7,361 nucleotides of DNA from Armatimonadota bacterium. Its GTDB lineage: Bacteria; Armatimonadota; Armatimonadia; Armatimonadales; Armatimonadaceae. Positions 5,984 to 7,361 of the stretch are shown in pieces (position 1 is the first letter of the stretch; each line of letters opens with the position of its first letter). Under the pieces are notes generated by a model. The model saw nothing but the letters and a program-made list of their open reading frames with translations. It was not told the DNA's origin and did no database searches. The stretch spans positions 1-7,361 of the forward strand of contig JACMMA010000304.1 in assembly GCA_014379275.1 (NCBI GenBank). The letters are read 5' to 3'. The translations under genes and the position numbers were made by a program.

Positions 5984-6670
5984 ATGGACCACGTTGTGGT
6001 TGTCTGTAATGCGCCGATGGACGCGGTGGCGGAACGACTCTTGACTGGAGTCGCCCGCCGCCCGTTTACGCTATTCGTCGGTGTGGATGGGGGAGCATCC
6101 CGTTTAAGCGCACTGGGCGTACTACCGCACGTTGTTACGGGCGATTTCGATTCGCTGACGGATGCCGACCTCGCGCGGTTCGAGTCGCAGAACGTGACGG
6201 TCGTTCCGACACCGGATCAGGATTACACGGACCTTGACAAAGCCCTGACGTACGTGCGATCCATCAGCACCGATGCGCCTATCGAAATATTCGGTGCGGT
6301 GGGCGGGAGGCTGGATCACACGTACTCGGTTTTGTCGTCGGTGATAAAACATGGCGTGCTTGCCGGGGCGGACATCCGTCTCGTCGACGGGATCGGGGAG
6401 ACGCGCCCGGTCCGTGGGGGTGAACTCGTCTTACAGGGAGACCGTCTGCCGGGGCGTATCATGTCGCTACTGACGTTCGGCATCGTGCGGGAAGTGACGG
6501 TGACCGGTGTGCGATGGGGCCTGAATGGGGCGACCCTCGCGCCGGGTGTTCGGGATGGCACGTTGAACGAGATCACCGATACGGAGGTCCTGGTCCGATG
6601 TGAAAAGAACGCGCCCTTATTGGTGCAGACTCACCACTCTCCGTTGCCAGAACGCACCACGGCGCGTTAA
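5984..6670 (+). CDS. thiN: Thiamine pyrophosphokinase (thiamine diphosphokinase)
   Basis: 228 residues. The enzyme transfers pyrophosphate from ATP to thiamine to give TPP, the last step of thiamine salvage, in the cytoplasm. Family motifs appear in order: GVDGGASRL (33-41), GDFDSL (53-58), DQDYTDLDKAL (78-88, the D-x-D-x-T-D type metal/ATP site) and GAVGGRLDH (104-112). The C-terminal thiamine-binding beta-domain follows, with SLLTFG (161-166), VTVTGVRWGL (171-180) and DGTLNEIT (191-198), the counterpart of the usual GTSNE. Length is normal for the family. The ATG at 5984 is preceded directly by an in-frame GTG (5981), and another GTG (5969) would overlap the prepilin stop. No clear ribosome binding site is present, so translation is probably coupled to the prepilin gene ending 7 nt earlier. 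Control by its own product through the upstream TPP riboswitch is the natural reading. Confidence 0.93.
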   Translation: MDHVVVVCNAPMDAVAERLLTGVARRPFTLFVGVDGGASRLSALGVLPHVVTGDFDSLTDADLARFESQNVTVVPTPDQDYTDLDKALTYVRSISTDAPIEIFGAVGGRLDHTYSVLSSVIKHGVLAGADIRLVDGIGETRPVRGGELVLQGDRLPGRIMSLLTFGIVREVTVTGVRWGLNGATLAPGVRDGTLNEITDTEVLVRCEKNAPLLVQTHHSPLPERTTAR

Positions 6671-6675
6671 AAACG

Positions 6676-6711
6676 CTGCCCTCCGCCCCCAGTACTCGGG
6701 GTGGAGGGCAG
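6676..6711. terminator. Terminator hairpin between convergent genes
   Basis: A 14-bp GC-rich stem, CTGCCCTCCGCCCC (6676-6689) with GGGGTGGAGGGCAG (6698-6711), has one G-U pair and an 8-nt loop. Read on the - strand it is followed by CGTTTTTAA, a proper T-run, so it is a good intrinsic terminator for the SPFH-like gene. On the + strand the bases after the stem (ACGCGT) are not T-rich, so it would stop thiN transcription less efficiently. Confidence 0.85.
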
Positions 6712-6732
6712 ACGCGTATTCGCTCTTCCGCT

Positions 6733-7361
6733 CTAACGGCGCTTTACCGGAGGAGGGTTGATACCATTGCCATCGGGCGCAGGATAGGCGACGACAGAGT
6801 TCGTGGGCGGTACCGTCCCCGTAATCGGTACCCGACCCTCGCTATGATTGTTTCCGCTCACATCCATATCCTTGAGTTCGGAGCGCATCAACTGTGTCGC
6901 CAGCAGGGTTTGAATCACCCCGGTGATCTGATCCGTCGCGCCGCCCGCCGCGCCGCGTCCCTCCGCCGCGCTCCCGCTATTGATGTTGACCATCCTCGCC
7001 TGGGCGAGTGCTTGCGCGATCGCCGGAGTGATGAGTGGCAACATTTCTAACTGCTTGAGCTGCAGATAGGCTTCGCCACCGTCCCGGATCGCATCATTCA
7101 CCGAGCGGATCGCGTCCGCTTGCGCCGCACCGAGGGCACGGATCTTGACCGCTTCCGCGTCCGCACTCGCTTCCGCCGCGATGCGTAGCTTCATCGCGTC
7201 GGCGGTCGCCTGTGCGATCTGTGTCGCCTTCAGCTCCGCCGTGCGCTGGGTGGCAAGTGCTTCCTGCCGCATCGCTTCCGCGGTGGCGATGGTAGCCGCG
7301 TTCTGGGCGCGACGCTCTTCCAGATCACGTTGCTTGTCGTTCACCGCCTGTTCGGCGGCGA
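6733..7361 (-). CDS. SPFH/flotillin-like protein, C-terminal part (truncated by window edge)
   Basis: The frame is open to the right edge and ends at TAG (6733-6735), so about 209 C-terminal residues are present. The first 90 or so are a charged, Ala-rich coiled coil (AEAMRQEALATQRTAELKA, ASADAEAVKIRALGAAQADAI), as in the helical stalk after an SPFH/band 7 domain. Next comes GEAYLQLKQLEMLPLITPAI AQALA followed by MVNINSG, the conserved hydrophobic end region of flotillin-like proteins. The tail is Gly/Ala- then Pro-rich and ends in PPPVKRR. Flotillin-like proteins assemble into membrane-associated scaffolds. The SPFH domain itself and any membrane anchor lie outside the window, so the family call rests on the stalk and tail only. 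A GTG at 7344 is not the real start, because the reading frame continues upstream of it (AAEQA). Confidence 0.75.
   Translation of the reverse strand, partial: AAEQAVNDKQRDLEERRAQNAATIATAEAMRQEALATQRTAELKATQIAQATADAMKLRIAAEASADAEAVKIRALGAAQADAIRSVNDAIRDGGEAYLQLKQLEMLPLITPAIAQALAQARMVNINSGSAAEGRGAAGGATDQITGVIQTLLATQLMRSELKDMDVSGNNHSEGRVPITGTVPPTNSVVAYPAPDGNGINPPPVKRR

Overview
The window reads as a piece of chromosome from a moderately GC-rich free-living bacterium. The best taxonomic clue is the prepilin-like gene at 5173-5976. Its N-terminal block (FTLIELLVVIAII, then LFPVFAQAREKARQTAC, then a QDYDE segment) and its H-X9-DG motif belong to a pilin-like family that I recall as strongly expanded in Armatimonadota and Planctomycetes, with this wording most like Armatimonadota. 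That assignment is inference from one protein style.

Layout. Positions 1-157 hold a short + strand stretch that may be the tail of a decayed IS200-type transposase (weak). Positions 141-2648 (- strand) hold a large DUF4132-family gene. Positions 2649-3267 contain no intact gene, but 2898-3158 (- strand) carries what looks like the frameshifted C-terminal remnant of a secreted beta-rich protein. A good sigma70-type promoter (3198-3226) drives tRNA-Leu(CAA) at 3268-3348. Only 28 nt separate this tRNA from a membrane-anchored TlpA/ResA-like thioredoxin (3377-3916), which is followed after 17 nt by a GalU-like sugar-phosphate uridylyltransferase (3934-4905).

A second promoter overlaps the end of the galU-like gene. 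It leads into a clear TPP (THI-box) riboswitch aptamer (4946-5046) and a leader full of competing hairpins (5056-5166). The first gene behind the riboswitch is the prepilin-like protein, not a thiamine gene. Immediately after it (7 nt gap) comes thiamine pyrophosphokinase (thiN, 5984-6670), the enzyme that makes TPP, so the riboswitch logically feeds back on thiN through a transcript that also carries the prepilin. A strong hairpin with a T-run on the - strand side (6676-6711) separates thiN from a convergent gene for the C-terminal part of an SPFH/flotillin-like protein (6733-7361), which runs off the right edge.

The most unusual points are the TPP-riboswitch/prepilin/thiN arrangement, the set of mutually exclusive helices in its leader, and the gene remnant between the DUF4132 gene and the tRNA. 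I see no CRISPR array, no intact mobile element and no defence system that I could name.
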